The position numbers were made by a program, and so were the translations under genes. Positions 63,012-64,000 of a DNA stretch of 64,000 nucleotides are shown one piece after another. Source of the stretch: Flavobacteriia bacterium 40-80. GTDB taxonomy: Bacteria > Bacteroidota > Bacteroidia > Flavobacteriales_D > Crocinitomicaceae. The stretch is from the NCBI GenBank assembly GCA_001899145.1, contig MKVF01000030.1, positions 124,001-188,000 of the forward strand, read 5' to 3'. The notes under the pieces were generated by a model. The model was not told where the DNA came from. It saw nothing but the letters and a program-made list of their open reading frames with translations, and searched no databases. Each line of letters opens with the position of its first letter. Position 1 is the stretch's first letter.

Positions 63012-64000
63012 TTATTTTTTTAGAGAGACTTTATGTTTATAAATTTCGCTTCTGTAAATATTTCCTTCCTTATCATAAATTCTGATTTGATATTCCATGT
63101 CTTTATCGGATAACAGATCAGAATCAGAAAATTTTCGTTCATGGCTGATATATTTGAGCACTTTAAATTCCCCGCCGCTCACTCTTCTGAAGAGTACTTT
63201 TTGGGCGATTTCCTGTTCTTCGAAATCCTGCTCATATTTCCACGCTAAGTGAAGCGTATTGATTTTTCTTGCATATTTTACTTTTGAAAAATGGACAGAA
63301 ATAGTACTTTCTTTCTTTTCCCGGGGAACTGATAATTTAAACTCATTGGAAGGCCGGGAACGGTTTCCTGCTTTGTCTGTAGCTATAAGCCGGTAAACAT
63401 ATTCGGTTCCTAGTTCATAATTTCTGTCAAAATACATATTAATATCCGGTGGAACCAACGTATGGTTTACCTGCTCAAAGATAGCTGCAGTATCTTTTAA
63501 CTTTTTTCTGAAGATGTTATAACCCAGCAAATCCAGCTCAGTATTTTTCACCCATTCAATCCTGATTTTCTGATTTTCCAGAATTATGTTTTTCAGGAAA
63601 GGTTCTCTCGGTGCAGTAATGTCTATCATAGAATTTGAGGCCAGAGCTGATAGCTTACTTTCGTTGAGATTAGTATCCAGGGATATGACAGCATAGCTGA
63701 ACTTGTTCATCGCATTTTTCGGCAGAGAGTCTATAAAGAAATTATCTTTAAACGGAGCAGCTGTTAATAAGCTCAGATTATTGATGTCATTTTCGATCGA
63801 TCTGTATATTTTATAACCTAACAGATCTTTCTCCTGGTTCGCCTTCCATTTGACAATCAGGCGGGCAGAGTCGCTTACAACAATAACATTTTCAGGAATT
63901 CCAGGAGGAATGAGGTCCAGTATTTCCACTACGACTTCATTGGAAAAAGCTTTGTTACCTTCTTCATCTACAGCTGCAACTGTTATAAAATAAAGCCCTT
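63012..64000 (-). CDS. Fibronectin-III-like protein, first visible gene of the cluster (5' partial)
   Basis: The frame stays open to base 64000; the GTG at 63929 is internal. The visible ~329 residues hold at least three fibronectin-III-like units (W-K-A-N-Q-E-K-D-L-L-G-Y-K-I-Y-R, W-V-K-N-T-E-L-D-L-L-G-Y-N-I-F-R, W-K-Y-E-Q-D-F-E-E-Q-E) with a T-D-K-A-G-N-R-S-R-P-S turn. No T9SS tail is evident: the protein ends Y-K-H-K-V-S-L-K-K. It probably starts upstream and could be a large exported scaffold. It ends 2 bp before the tail-collar gene. Confidence 0.7.
   Translation of the reverse strand, partial: GLYFITVAAVDEEGNKAFSNEVVVEILDLIPPGIPENVIVVSDSARLIVKWKANQEKDLLGYKIYRSIENDINNLSLLTAAPFKDNFFIDSLPKNAMNKFSYAVISLDTNLNESKLSALASNSMIDITAPREPFLKNIILENQKIRIEWVKNTELDLLGYNIFRKKLKDTAAIFEQVNHTLVPPDINMYFDRNYELGTEYVYRLIATDKAGNRSRPSNEFKLSVPREKKESTISVHFSKVKYARKINTLHLAWKYEQDFEEQEIAQKVLFRRVSGGEFKVLKYISHERKFSDSDLLSDKDMEYQIRIYDKEGNIYRSEIYKHKVSLKK

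Noticed and set aside
42320-64000. Contractile injection system (T6SS/eCIS) or prophage
   Set aside because: Only a tail-collar domain is present; no sheath, tube, baseplate, spike, capsid or terminase gene is visible, and nearly all large proteins have signal peptides.

Overview
The window looks like a chromosomal segment of an AT-rich Bacteroidota, most likely Flavobacteriales. Supporting this are a run of type IX secretion (T9SS) cargo with C-terminal sorting domains, a PorX regulator, a PorP/SprF protein, Bacteroidota-restricted domains (DUF4296, DUF4301, GSCFA, TANFOR), and several -7 elements of the form TAnnTTTG instead of the E. coli -10 box. The cargo style would fit a Crocinitomicaceae/Fluviicola-like genome, but that placement is an inference. 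I saw no tRNA, rRNA, CRISPR array, transposase or integrase.

Layout. 1-1254: 3' end of an Ig-repeat T9SS cargo gene. 1381-1596 (minus): a candidate 6S-like structured RNA. 1.6-14 kb: housekeeping genes, with DUF4301, a methyltransferase, a corrinoid adenosyltransferase, two small DUF proteins, a GT2/flippase-like pair, ruvC, a pyrC / polyprenol-phosphate mannose synthase / DUF4296 operon, ribD-recX and an OmpA/TPR/PD40 outer-membrane protein. 14-20 kb: a heavy-metal RND efflux operon in which the inner-membrane pump is fused to a TolC-like outer-membrane factor. 20-24 kb: radC, then a wecB / DUF7033 / GSCFA trio that looks like cell-surface glycan metabolism. 24-30 kb: a beta-barrel protein, guaA, a LysM plus periplasmic-binding-like protein, and lnt. 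30-35.5 kb: a tandem duplication of a two-gene module, each with a small exported protein followed by a large PKD-type T9SS type-B cargo. 35-42 kb: HD hydrolase, mqo, tsaE, porX, a second HD hydrolase and corA.

42.3-64 kb (minus strand, read right to left) is the accessory part and the most interesting region. It is one very tightly packed cluster, with gaps of 1-12 bp or 4-bp overlaps. In order it holds a fibronectin-III-like protein (cut by the window edge), a phage-tail-collar-domain protein, a 1433-residue PKD protein with a type-A sorting tail, a PorP/SprF protein fused to a coiled coil and SPOR domain, an 1114-residue PKD protein with a type-B (gliding-type) tail, a 1722-residue TANFOR protein, a small exported helical-repeat protein, and a 1030-residue zincin-motif protein ending in a compact toxin-like C-terminal domain. 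One base after that comes a 108-residue acidic, leaderless protein placed exactly where an immunity gene would be. Further downstream lies a patch of small and broken orphan genes.

Reading of the cluster: a T9SS-linked surface apparatus carrying a polymorphic toxin, with its immunity gene and remnants of older cassettes. The gene order and motifs are seen directly. The toxin, immunity and export roles are inferred. PorX, elsewhere in the window, is the known type of T9SS regulator, so the segment holds both a regulator and cargo of the same secretion pathway.
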